Below are positions 1 through 7,005 of a stretch of 36,937 nt of DNA, piece after piece. The notes beneath the pieces are model-generated. The model searched no databases, had not been told where the DNA came from, and saw nothing but the letters and a program-made list of their open reading frames with translations. The stretch's first letter is position 1; every line of letters begins with the position of its first letter. A program made the position numbers and the translations under genes. The DNA lies in NCBI GenBank assembly GCA_016287815.1, contig JAEEWW010000015.1:1-36937 (forward strand), written 5' to 3'. The DNA is from Treponema sp. GTDB lineage: Bacteria; Spirochaetota; Spirochaetia; Treponematales; Treponemataceae.

Positions 1-1
1 A

Positions 2-313
2 GCAATCAACAAGGCTATGATTGAAAAAGACCGGGACGCAATGGAACTCTACTTTGACAAAAACCTAACCTTTACCCACATGAGCGGGAAAAAGCAGACT
101 CGCGAAGAGTTTATCGGCGAGATTATGGATGGAACTCTAAACTACTTCAAAGTGGATACAAAGGATTATTCAATCAGCGTAGATGTCGACACGGCTCACA
201 TGAAAGTTACCCACACGCTCACTGCAAAAGTTTACGGCATAAGCGGAAGTTGGACCATGGGTGGAGAAAACACTTATAAAAAACGGAATGGAATCTGGGT
301 AAGAATAAAATAA
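2..313 (+). CDS. NTF2-like / DUF4440-type protein, 5' end outside the window
   Basis: The reading frame is open from the first complete codon of the window, before any start codon (A-I-N-K-A precedes the first Met), so the gene begins upstream. The visible 103 residues have the pattern of small SnoaL-like/DUF4440 proteins of the NTF2-like fold: an amphipathic helix with an acidic stretch (EKDRDAMELYFDKNLTF), an H-x-S-G-K turn, then strands ending in a Trp-rich tail (GSWTMGGENTYKKRNGIWVR). Such proteins bind small molecules or act as isomerase-like enzymes; the substrate cannot be read from sequence. It converges on the neighbouring gene with only 8 bases between stop codons and no visible terminator hairpin. 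Confidence 0.65.
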   Translation, partial: AINKAMIEKDRDAMELYFDKNLTFTHMSGKKQTREEFIGEIMDGTLNYFKVDTKDYSISVDVDTAHMKVTHTLTAKVYGISGSWTMGGENTYKKRNGIWVRIK

Positions 314-321
314 TCTAATAC

Positions 322-786
322 CTAATCATTGTAATTGTCAGTATTCTTCTGTTCCAGAATAATTCCTTCAACAACATCAACCGCGGCGGCCACCATCTTA
401 GGACAAAATTCTGTGAACAGTTTATTATCCACACAATATTTATGACCTTCTGCCGAAGTAATATCGCAGCCTAATAAATCATTGCAGATATAAGAGCCAC
501 ATTTTTCTTTGAAGCGGTTCATCATTAAATCATTTACTTTGTTTGAGACCTGACGCCCTTCTGTGTCGCCGACGCTTTTCTCCCCGTACAATAATCCTAA
601 CACCATAAGGGCTCCGGTCACTGCACCACAAACTTCTCCCTTGCGCATGCCGCCGCCAAAACAACTGCCAAGTTTAAGAGACTCTTCTTCTGTAATTCTG
701 CATTCTTCCGCAAAAGCCGCTAAAACAGCCTGCGAGCAATGTAAGTTTTGAGAAAAATAATTTACAGCTTTTTCTTTGTGACTCAT
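322..786 (-). CDS. C_GCAxxG_C_C family redox-type protein
   Basis: A 154-residue cytosolic protein with the family signature: an N-terminal HCSQAVLAAF segment, a glycine-rich SCFGGGMRKGEVCGAVTGAL core, and C-terminal cysteines (CGSYICNDLLGCD, YC, FCP). The family is poorly characterised; its many spaced Cys suggest a metal- or disulfide-linked redox role. I chose the ATG at 786 rather than an in-frame start 12 codons upstream, because the latter lies inside the preceding thioredoxin gene and the chosen ATG sits one base after that gene's stop (TGATATG), implying translational coupling. It is the last gene of the ArsR-permease-thioredoxin operon. No terminator hairpin is visible after it. Confidence 0.75.
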   Translation of the reverse strand: MSHKEKAVNYFSQNLHCSQAVLAAFAEECRITEEESLKLGSCFGGGMRKGEVCGAVTGALMVLGLLYGEKSVGDTEGRQVSNKVNDLMMNRFKEKCGSYICNDLLGCDITSAEGHKYCVDNKLFTEFCPKMVAAAVDVVEGIILEQKNTDNYND

Positions 787-787
787 A

Positions 788-1030
788 TCAACTACCCAAA
801 TACTTTTTAACGTCTGCCACACTTAAGACCTTTCCAGCCGAAACAATCTTATCATTCACCGCAAGAGCCGGCAGACTCATTACTCCGCTTTCCATAATTT
901 TCTGCATGTCCGTAATGTACTGAACCTCAGCTGCAATATTTATTTCTGCAAGCGCATCAATTACATTCTGATGTAAAGTCTGGCAACCTTTGCAGCCGCT
1001 TCCATAAACTTTAATTGTAAGATTTTCCAT
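788..1030 (-). CDS. Small thioredoxin-fold protein (TM0996/MTH895 type)
   Basis: An 80-residue protein of the short redox-active-disulfide thioredoxin family. The sequence starts with a beta strand (LTIKVYGSG) followed by a C-K-G-C active site at residues 13-16, and has the cis-proline loop MSLPALAVND near residue 54. These short thioredoxins commonly sit beside ArsP-type (COG0701) permeases, as here: the permease lies 62 bases upstream and the C_GCAxxG_C_C gene starts one base after its stop. A role in reducing a substrate or partner for the permease is inference. Confidence 0.8.
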   Translation of the reverse strand: MENLTIKVYGSGCKGCQTLHQNVIDALAEINIAAEVQYITDMQKIMESGVMSLPALAVNDKIVSAGKVLSVADVKKYLGS

Positions 1031-1092
1031 TCGATTCTCCTTTAAAAACTCCGCATCGCTAGAAACTTCGTTGCGAATAGCGGTCGTGCAAT

Positions 1093-2088
1093 TTATAAAA
1101 ACAATGCCTGAAAGGCATTAAAAAAATACCCGACAAGAATAATGCCCGCTACGCAGATTGAAACAAAAATTACCAGCAGTTTTGTTTTTATCGCCTTTTT
1201 TAGCATAATCAGCGAGGGCAAACTCAAAGTCGTTACCGCCATCATAAAGCTTAAAACAACTCCCAAAAGAGCACCCTTTGCCAGCAAACTTTCTGAAATC
1301 GAAATACATCCAAAAATATCTGAATACATCGGAATGCCGGCAAAGACTGCAAGAATTACACCAAGCGGATTTTTCTTGCCCAATGTACTGATAATCCAGT
1401 TCTCAGGAATCCAGTTATGAATTACAGCTCCCACCGCAACACTCAAAAGAATATATGGAAAGACTTTTTTGAGTGTTCCGGTAACAGACTGTAGCGCAGA
1501 AATGAGCCTTTGTTTCTGTGAAATCTTTTCTTCTGCAAGGGAAATGCTTTTTCCGTTATGAATAAAATCAGCAACCTGATCTTCCATGTGAAGACGTTCT
1601 ATTATTGTTCCTCCGGTAACAGCAACAACCAGCCCCAGCACAACATAGGCAAGTGCAATCTTCCAGCCAAAAATGCTTGCCAAAAGAATGAGGGAAGCAA
1701 AATCAACCATAGGAGAGGAAATCAAAAAACTGAATGTAACTCCAAGCGGAAGCCCTGCAGTTGTAAATCCCATAAAAAGCGGAATTGACGAGCAGGAACA
1801 AAAAGCTGTTACAGTTCCCAAAAGTGCTGCAATTACCCGGGCAGAAAATCCCTTGCAACGAGAAAGTATTTTCCTGCTTCTTTCCGGCGGAAAAAATGAC
1901 TGAATGTATGAAATCAAAAATATCAGCACAAAAAGAAGGATTGTGATTTTAATTACATCATAAAGGAAAAAATGAAGACTTCCGCCAAAACGGCTTTCGA
2001 TATCAAGTCCGGTAAAAGAAAGTATTCTGCCAACAAAAGTTTTGAGCCAGTACATTCCAAGAATCTGGTTTTGAATAAAACTTCCCAT
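1093..2088 (-). CDS. ArsP/COG0701-family inner-membrane permease
   Basis: About 331 residues with 8-10 predicted hydrophobic segments. The hallmark C-S-C-S-S motif followed by IPLFMGFTTAGLPLG and SFLISSPMVDFAS identifies the PF03773 permease family, whose characterised members export trivalent organoarsenicals; many others have unknown substrates. The second half repeats the pattern (PMYSDIFGCISISES, then a Ser/Thr-rich helix). Two starts are possible: GTG at 2094 or ATG at 2088. The AAGGA Shine-Dalgarno in the end of the upstream arsR-like gene is about 9-10 bases from the ATG but only about 4 from the GTG, so the ATG is preferred. The regulator's TAG stop overlaps the GTG by one base, so the genes are co-transcribed. 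Confidence 0.85.
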   Translation of the reverse strand: MGSFIQNQILGMYWLKTFVGRILSFTGLDIESRFGGSLHFFLYDVIKITILLFVLIFLISYIQSFFPPERSRKILSRCKGFSARVIAALLGTVTAFCSCSSIPLFMGFTTAGLPLGVTFSFLISSPMVDFASLILLASIFGWKIALAYVVLGLVVAVTGGTIIERLHMEDQVADFIHNGKSISLAEEKISQKQRLISALQSVTGTLKKVFPYILLSVAVGAVIHNWIPENWIISTLGKKNPLGVILAVFAGIPMYSDIFGCISISESLLAKGALLGVVLSFMMAVTTLSLPSLIMLKKAIKTKLLVIFVSICVAGIILVGYFFNAFQALFL

Positions 2089-2093
2089 AATCA

Positions 2094-2411
2094 CTAATCC
2101 TTACAGCAGCACTTTCCAGCTGATTTTTTCACAGATGAAGTATTACAGGTAAACTCAGATACAGCGCTGTTAAAATCTGAAAACTTTTCGCCGTTTATTG
2201 AATAATAAGTCCACTTACCTTCCTTTCGTGAATTAACAAGATTGCATTCCGTTAAAATCTTCATATGATGAGAAAGAGTGGGCTGAGTGATATTAAAAGC
2301 GTCAAGAATTTTGCAGGCACATAATTCGCCGCCTGTCAGCATTTTAATAATCTGAACGCGGTTTTCATCTCCTAAAGCCTTGCAGATAAGAGCGATTTCT
2401 GATTCTTTCAT
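2094..2411 (-). CDS. ArsR/SmtB-family metal-responsive repressor
   Basis: A 105-residue winged-helix repressor. The segment ICKALGDENRVQIIKML and the recognition helix ITQPTLSHHMKIL are typical of ArsR. The E-L-C-A-C-K sequence at the start of the DNA-binding helices matches the classical alpha-3 thiolate As/Sb/Bi or soft-metal site, and the C-terminal C-C-C-K-D tail adds further thiols. Start: an upstream in-frame ATG at 2423 exists, but the GAGGT Shine-Dalgarno overlaps it and lies 5 bases from the ATG at 2411, so 2411 is chosen. It is first in the operon, directly downstream of a promoter embedded in an inverted repeat, so it is probably autoregulatory. The inducer may be arsenite-like, but this is not shown. 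Confidence 0.88.
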   Translation of the reverse strand: MKESEIALICKALGDENRVQIIKMLTGGELCACKILDAFNITQPTLSHHMKILTECNLVNSRKEGKWTYYSINGEKFSDFNSAVSEFTCNTSSVKKSAGKCCCKD

Positions 2412-2420
2412 AAGCGACCT

Positions 2421-2479
2421 CATATTGATAAATATCTATATGTCGTACTATAACTAATACATAGATAACTGTCAATATG
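2421..2479. promoter_or_regulatory. Inverted repeat flanking the arsR promoter, candidate ArsR operator
   Basis: Two arms in opposite orientation, CATATTGA-N4-TATCTAT, match at 15 of 19 positions: one arm at 2421-2439, the other at 2461-2479. One arm covers the -35 element and spacer; the other covers the early transcribed region. Binding by the adjacent ArsR protein is inferred from position and symmetry. Confidence 0.6.
2447..2475 (-). promoter_or_regulatory. Sigma-70 type promoter of the arsR-permease operon
   Basis: Minus-strand TTGACA (2475-2470), 17-base spacer, TATAGT (2452-2447): six of six and five of six consensus bases. The expected start is about 30 bases upstream of the regulator's ATG. 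Confidence 0.8.
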
Positions 2480-2579
2480 AAAAAATTTTATCAGCAAACT
2501 TTTTTTGCAAAAGGCCATCGCAAGTCAGATTGTGAGGCTGAGTAAAATTCCACACAGGAAACATCAAAACGAATAATAG

Positions 2580-3500
2580 TTATCCAACAATCCAGCTTTT
2601 CTGCGCCGTATTGAATATCTTATCATCGCTTCTCAACTCCCCGATTAAAAGCGGAGAAGCCGGATTGTGATTTTTCATATTTTGCAAGACAAGTCTTGAA
2701 TCTGCATTCGCATAACAGTAACGGCAAAGATGCCCGCAGGAATTGTAGGCACCGATATCTCCATTCAAAAAACAGGCACAGGCCTTTCGTGCGGAATTCT
2801 TTTTTGGGATTTTTAGACTTTTGCCAATGGCATTTTCAAGCACTGCAACAGTCTGGCAGCCGGAACAGTCCGCCCCGAACTGTTCCAAATCTTTTCCTTC
2901 AGCACATGGGCGCAACGTCATTCCATATTTTGCGGCAATTTCGACAAAGGCTTTTCCAAGAGTCAGCCGCTCAACTTGCGTTACCTCGCGCACTTCCGGA
3001 AAATTACGAGTGACTTTTGGATACAAGTCAATAAAACTGATTACAGCCGTTTTTGTTGCATCGCAAATACGCTTTGCTATGTTTTCAAAGGCCTTAAGAT
3101 GATATGCAACCGTATATTTTTCAGAAATAAAAATCGGGTCGTACCGCCAGCCTACTTTTTCTGAACCCAGACGCTTACCAAGCTCTACTATGGCGTCCGC
3201 AACATCGGCTTTTCCAGGTACATTCGGCTCAATCTCTTTGCCATACGGTGTGAGCGTAACATACCACCACTGATTATATTTTAAAAGCTCATTCCAAAGC
3301 TCCTGGTTTTTCAAAACCGGCAGAGGATTTTTTGTACAGAAAGCAATCAAATCAACAATTTTGGGATTAAGCTCATAGCGCGAAACAGACGAAGGATAAA
3401 ACGGATTTCTAACCATCACATACCCTTCTTTAAGCCTGTTCAAAAACCACTGAGAATAAAATGCCGGAATGTCTGTCCTCTGTCCTGTCTGTATTATCAT
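2580..3500 (-). CDS. DUF1848 family Fe-S-cluster-type protein
   Basis: A 306-residue protein of the DUF1848 family. The N-terminal half has the family's aromatic-rich core (FYSQWFLNRLKEGYVMVRNP; YNQWWYVTLTPYG). The C-terminal half carries a Cys array: C199, C212, C215, then CACFLNGDIGAYNSCGHLCRYCYAN with C241, C243, C255, C259 and C262. Spacings of the C-x3-C-x2-C kind resemble a radical-SAM-like or other 4Fe-4S ligand set, but enzymatic function is unknown. It starts at ATG 3500, downstream of its own promoter, and ends 105 bases before the arsR promoter, so it is a separate transcription unit. Confidence 0.8.
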   Translation of the reverse strand: MIIQTGQRTDIPAFYSQWFLNRLKEGYVMVRNPFYPSSVSRYELNPKIVDLIAFCTKNPLPVLKNQELWNELLKYNQWWYVTLTPYGKEIEPNVPGKADVADAIVELGKRLGSEKVGWRYDPIFISEKYTVAYHLKAFENIAKRICDATKTAVISFIDLYPKVTRNFPEVREVTQVERLTLGKAFVEIAAKYGMTLRPCAEGKDLEQFGADCSGCQTVAVLENAIGKSLKIPKKNSARKACACFLNGDIGAYNSCGHLCRYCYANADSRLVLQNMKNHNPASPLLIGELRSDDKIFNTAQKSWIVG

Positions 3501-3548
3501 TATTAACTCATGCGATGGATTTCAATTCTGAGACTCTACGCCAGAACT

Positions 3549-3577
3549 ATTATACAGTTTCTATTCCGCATTTTCAA
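3549..3577 (-). promoter_or_regulatory. Promoter of the DUF1848 gene
   Basis: Minus-strand TTGAAA (3577-3572), 17-base spacer, TATAAT (3554-3549). It lies about 50 bases upstream of the ATG. The -35 lies in an AT-rich inverted repeat with arms TTCCGCA (3564-3570) and TGCGGAA (3592-3598). Confidence 0.7.
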
Positions 3578-3649
3578 AAATTTTTCATTTTTGCGGAAAA
3601 AGATTTATTTTTATATACCGTAAACAACATTAAGTACCAATGCCTCCGG

Positions 3650-3677
3650 TTGAAATTGAAGCGTCAGCAGTTATAAA
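3650..3677 (+). promoter_or_regulatory. Promoter of the 2H phosphoesterase gene
   Basis: TTGAAA (3650-3655), 16-base spacer, TATAAA (3672-3677). The ATG begins 9 bases after the -10, leaving room for only a 0-3 base leader, and no Shine-Dalgarno is present. Confidence 0.5.
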
Positions 3678-3685
3678 ATACATTA

Positions 3686-4240
3686 ATGTTCGATTCTTCC
3701 TTAATTACATATGCCATTTCCCTGCACTTTCCTCAGAACGTAAACAGAATCATTATCTCAACAGTAAAAGCCATCGCCGAAATAACAGGAAACAGCTTTA
3801 TAATAGAAAAGAAAATTCCGCCGCACATCACAATCGGGGCATTTCATGCGGCAAAGAAAGAAGAGTCCATTCTATTGCAGCTTGTAGAAGAGTTTACAAC
3901 ATGGCAACAGGCTGGCATAGTCAAATTTACGGGAATCGGCAATTTTAACAAAAAGGTTCTTTTTCTGAAGCCAGAAAAAAACAGCTTTCTTGAAAAAATA
4001 AACAGCGAGCTGCATTCGCTTTTGCAGGGGAATTTTGAAAAAGCTGAAAACGGCTTATATCTTCCTGAAATGTGGTTTCCGCACACAACTCTTGCAACAA
4101 GGATGAATCAAAGCCAGTTTTCTAAGGCGTTAGAAATTGCAAACAGAATCACTTTGCCTCTTGAAGCGGGTGTAACCGAGCTTTCTGTTTATCAGTGTTC
4201 GCCTTTTGCAGAATTAAAAAAAATTAAGTTCGGCCACTAA
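3686..4240 (+). CDS. 2H phosphoesterase superfamily (2'-5' RNA ligase-like) protein
   Basis: A 184-residue protein with the two H-x-T motifs of the 2H superfamily: HITIGAF (H47, T49) and HTTLATRM (H133, T135), at the normal separation. Each motif follows a beta strand, as expected for the bilobal fold. Relatives include LigT/ThpR RNA ligases, cyclic phosphodiesterases and YjcG-like proteins; which reaction this one carries out cannot be told. It has its own promoter, no recognisable ribosome binding site, and is followed by a strong hairpin. Confidence 0.8.
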   Translation: MFDSSLITYAISLHFPQNVNRIIISTVKAIAEITGNSFIIEKKIPPHITIGAFHAAKKEESILLQLVEEFTTWQQAGIVKFTGIGNFNKKVLFLKPEKNSFLEKINSELHSLLQGNFEKAENGLYLPEMWFPHTTLATRMNQSQFSKALEIANRITLPLEAGVTELSVYQCSPFAELKKIKFGH

Positions 4241-4255
4241 CGGTATTTCGGGGAC

Positions 4256-4298
4256 TTTCGCGCGATGGGGAGGCTTTTCGCCTCTCCATCGCGCGAAA
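4256..4298. terminator. GC-rich 19-bp hairpin between converging genes
   Basis: Arms at 4256-4274 and 4280-4298 pair over 19 positions (18 Watson-Crick plus one G-U) around a TTTTC loop. It lies between the converging 2H phosphoesterase and znuA genes, so it probably acts as a two-way terminator or 3' mRNA stabiliser. Neither strand has a clear U-run after the stem. Confidence 0.6.
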
Positions 4299-4326
4299 CT
4301 AATATCGCATTTCCACCAGAGATGAT

Positions 4327-5445
4327 TTAGTTCAATGCGTTCTTTAAAACTTTAAGATTATTCTCCATAATCTTAAGGTAGGTAGTTCCGTTTGCAGCCT
4401 GTTTTGCAGTAGTTGACTGAATAGAATCCAGTGTAAGAACTCTTGCCTTCTTGTTTTTGCTGTTCTGTATGATTGTGCGTGCAATTTTTCCGTCGCCTGT
4501 TTCAATCTTAAGAACAGCATTGAGTCCAAGTTCATCAACCTTTTTTGCAAGGAAGACTACTGTTTCAAAACTTGCTTCAGTTTCTGCAGAACAGCCTACA
4601 AAGGCTGCAAAATAGTCAAGTCCGTAATCGTCAACAAGATAGCGGAACGGGAAGCGGTCGCCAAATAAAACAGTTTTTTTGTTACCTGCTTTTACCACAT
4701 CAGCATAATTTGCGTCGAGTGCATCAAGCTTTGCAGAATAAGCTGCAAGATTTGCTTTGTAGATGTCAGCATTTGCTGAATCTTTTTCGCAAAGTGCAGT
4801 TGCAATTTCTGTACAAATTACTTTTGCGTTGCGCAGAGAAAGCCATACGTGTTCATCGTATTCAACTTCGTCATGGTGATGGTGGTGACCTTCGGCTTCA
4901 TGATCGTGATCCTCATGGTCTTCATCAGCTTCATGGTCGTGGTGATGATGTCCTTCTTCAGCTTCATGGTCGTGGTGGTGATGTCCTTCTTCAGCTTCAT
5001 GGTCGTGATGATGATGTTCGTGTTCTTCTTCTTCAGCCTGCATACCTTCTTTAAATTCTTCAGCTTTTATTTGGTCACCAAGAACTTCCATCAGGTTGAT
5101 AACTTTCATATTTTTGTTTGTGGCATTTGCAAGAACATCATCTACCCATTCATCACTTTCACCGCCAACGTAAATAAAAATATCCGATGCCGAAATTTTT
5201 GCAACGTCTTTAATTGTCGGCTGATAAGAATGTAAGTCAACTCCATTACCAAGAAGAAGTGTAAGGTCCACATTCTCAGATTTTTCGCCAAGAATTTCGC
5301 GTACCCAGTCGTATTCCGGGAAAATTGTCGTTACAACTTTGATTTTTCCATTGTTTTTGTCTGATTTTTTTGCTTTTGCAGCAAAAACCGATGTTGTGAG
5401 TGCAAGAAGAATTGCAGCTCCTGCAATGATTTTTTTGATTTTCAT
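4327..5445 (-). CDS. znuA: Zinc ABC transporter substrate-binding protein with His-rich loop
   Basis: A 372-residue cluster-A1 metal-binding protein. Residues 1-22 are a signal peptide; residues 35-125 form the first lobe with the ligand-bearing LHSYQP (H72); residues 141-192 are a His/Glu/Asp-rich loop, a hallmark of zinc rather than manganese importers; H199 in DEHVWLS is the second usual ligand. The usual third His is absent: the matching segment reads FGDRFPFRYLVDDYGLDY (Arg264 in place of His), and a GCSAETEAS segment (C285) follows. Gene start ATG 5445 has an AGGAG site. It is the last gene of the Zur operon, 14 bases after the COG0523 gene. No permease or ATPase gene follows, so ZnuB and ZnuC must be encoded elsewhere. 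Confidence 0.9.
   Translation of the reverse strand: MKIKKIIAGAAILLALTTSVFAAKAKKSDKNNGKIKVVTTIFPEYDWVREILGEKSENVDLTLLLGNGVDLHSYQPTIKDVAKISASDIFIYVGGESDEWVDDVLANATNKNMKVINLMEVLGDQIKAEEFKEGMQAEEEEHEHHHHDHEAEEGHHHHDHEAEEGHHHHDHEADEDHEDHDHEAEGHHHHHDEVEYDEHVWLSLRNAKVICTEIATALCEKDSANADIYKANLAAYSAKLDALDANYADVVKAGNKKTVLFGDRFPFRYLVDDYGLDYFAAFVGCSAETEASFETVVFLAKKVDELGLNAVLKIETGDGKIARTIIQNSKNKKARVLTLDSIQSTTAKQAANGTTYLKIMENNLKVLKNALN
4870..5025 (-). repeat. In-gene tandem repeat encoding the His-rich loop of ZnuA
   Basis: A unit of about 33 bases encoding HHHHDHEAEEG recurs in tandem and then decays into EADEDHEDHDHEAEG and a final HHHHHD. The near-identical DNA copies suggest recent slippage or unequal exchange, so length may vary between strains. 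Confidence 0.8.
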
Positions 5446-5459
5446 ATATACTCCTATTA

Positions 5460-6632
5460 TTACGCTATTGCCTTCTCATCAAGACACTTTTCAAGCTCGG
5501 CCACAATTTGTGCCTGATTATAGCCTTTGCCAATAAATACAATTTGATTTTCCCTGTCGCCGAATTGTTCGTCCCAGGATTCCTTTACATCAGGATTTTC
5601 TTCCAGATAAGCCTGCTTCTGCTCATCAACAATCGCATCAATCCAGTAAGAAACTTCCATTACAGAGGAATTGCGGCCAGCCTGTTCAAAAAGCTGGATA
5701 TCCTGATCTGCATCGCTGAACCAGATATAGCCTTTTGCGCGAATCAGTTCTTTCGGATAGTGACTGTTCACAAAATCCGCAAAACGCTCGCGGTTAAACG
5801 GACGTTTTTCTTCGTAAACGAAGCTTGAAATTCCATATTCATCGACGCAGCCTGTTTTTTTCTGATTCAGACTGTTGATTGCCTTTTGAATTGCGGAAGA
5901 GGAATCAATCTGTTCAAAATCAAACGGCTCTTTTGTCGTAATTTTTGCAATGTCGATTTCTGCATTTTTTGTACGGAAAATTGGCGCACGGTTCTGCAGC
6001 TGGCGCACGATTGATTCAACTTCATCAATCTGCTTTTCTTCAAGCAAATCGCATTTGTTCAGTACGATAAAATTACAGAATTCAATCTGGTCAACGATTA
6101 AAGTAGAAATTTCTTCTGCGCTAAGATTGTTCTGGTCAAGTTTATCCTTTTCTTCATTACGCTTTTTAAGGTCGCTCAAAAATTCGCGGTAAATTCTGTC
6201 GGCATCAACAACCGTAACAACTGAAGTAAGATAAACGTTTGTGTCAGGATTATCTTCTTCATACGCAAGGAAGCTTGCTGAAACGGCTCCCGGATCACTG
6301 ATTCCTGAAGCTTCAACAAAAATTACTTCTACGCTGTCAATTTTTGAAATTTTTTCAATTTGTTTTATAAATTCGTCTCGCAAAGTACAGCAGATACAGC
6401 CGTTCTGAAGTTCAAACATCGGACATTCTGCAACATTTGCGCCTTCTTTTTTTAAAATTGAAGCATCAACGTTTATGCTTCCCATGTCATTTACAATCAA
6501 TGCAACCCGCCGGGTTTCCTGACGGAGAAGATTGTTAAGAAGCGTTGTTTTTCCTGAACCGAGGTAGCCTGTTATAAGAACTACAGGCTTTTTGGCCACC
6601 GGCTTTTTTACGGAAGCCTTTTTATTTTTCAT
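5460..6632 (-). CDS. COG0523 (CobW/ZigA-like) metal-chaperone GTPase
   Basis: A 390-residue G3E-family GTPase. The P-loop TGYLGSGKTT spans residues 21-30, the metal-binding C-I-C-C motif (C79, C81, C82) lies in GCICCTLRDE, a Walker-B-like VEASG stretch is near 107-110, and NKCD is at 192-195. The CobW C-terminal domain follows (RAKGYIWFSDADQDIQLFEQAG). Zur-controlled COG0523 proteins are known zinc-starvation metallochaperones. Membership of this zur-znuA operon argues for a zinc role rather than cobalamin synthesis; no cobalamin gene is nearby. The ATG at 6632 has an AAGGA site 7 bases upstream, which lies within an inverted repeat. Confidence 0.88.
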   Translation of the reverse strand: MKNKKASVKKPVAKKPVVLITGYLGSGKTTLLNNLLRQETRRVALIVNDMGSINVDASILKKEGANVAECPMFELQNGCICCTLRDEFIKQIEKISKIDSVEVIFVEASGISDPGAVSASFLAYEEDNPDTNVYLTSVVTVVDADRIYREFLSDLKKRNEEKDKLDQNNLSAEEISTLIVDQIEFCNFIVLNKCDLLEEKQIDEVESIVRQLQNRAPIFRTKNAEIDIAKITTKEPFDFEQIDSSSAIQKAINSLNQKKTGCVDEYGISSFVYEEKRPFNRERFADFVNSHYPKELIRAKGYIWFSDADQDIQLFEQAGRNSSVMEVSYWIDAIVDEQKQAYLEENPDVKESWDEQFGDRENQIVFIGKGYNQAQIVAELEKCLDEKAIA

Positions 6633-6636
6633 AAAT

Positions 6637-6690
6637 TTTTCCTTATTAATGAGAATAGTTGCGAATAAAATTGATTTTGAATAAGGAAAA
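6637..6690 (-). promoter_or_regulatory. 11-bp inverted repeat covering the ribosome binding site of the COG0523 gene
   Basis: Arms at 6680-6690 and 6637-6647 are perfectly complementary (TTTTCCTTATT against AATAAGGAAAA) with 32 bases between. The first arm begins right after the upstream gene's stop codon; the second contains the AAGGA site. In the mRNA the stem would hide the ribosome binding site; whether it is regulated is unknown. Confidence 0.5.
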
Positions 6691-7005
6691 CTAAATTACA
6701 AGCTTAATTTTCTGCTTTACAAGAGTTGCAGGAACGAGAAGAACAGCAGAAAGAATAACGAAATTTATATAGAAGAAAGAAAGAAATTCGAACGAAGCAG
6801 CCTGAGCTGCAGCGGATTTTTTTTGCGTATTATGAATTATCTGGAGAATCAGGCAAACCGGACAGTTATCTTCATGGCAGTCGATTTCATGTTCTGAATG
6901 AATTGTTTCAAAAAAGATTGCAGAAATAATAGCAATCATAATAAGAATTAAAACTGTGCGGAGAACTACAGGATGAATGTGCGAAATCTTTATTTTTTTA
7001 TTCAT
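6691..7005 (-). CDS. Small Cys/His-rich membrane protein in the zinc operon
   Basis: A 104-residue protein with two predicted membrane helices (about residues 15-32 and 74-94) and a short loop between them bearing H36, H39, C43, H44, C48 and C51 (HSEHEIDCHEDNCPVC). I recall similar uncharacterised short proteins with a D-C-x4-C-P-x-C loop near zinc importer genes in Firmicutes; this is memory, not a search. It starts at ATG 7005, overlapping the zur stop codon in an ATGA junction, with a GAGGG site. The operon position and the ligand-rich loop suggest metal binding at the membrane. The function is unknown. Confidence 0.65.
   Translation of the reverse strand: MNKKIKISHIHPVVLRTVLILIMIAIISAIFFETIHSEHEIDCHEDNCPVCLILQIIHNTQKKSAAAQAASFEFLSFFYINFVILSAVLLVPATLVKQKIKLVI

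Noticed and set aside
4849..5235. Hydrophobic plus-strand frame within znuA
   Set aside because: It is the complement of the His-rich repeats, so its Met/Val/Phe runs are an artefact of composition.
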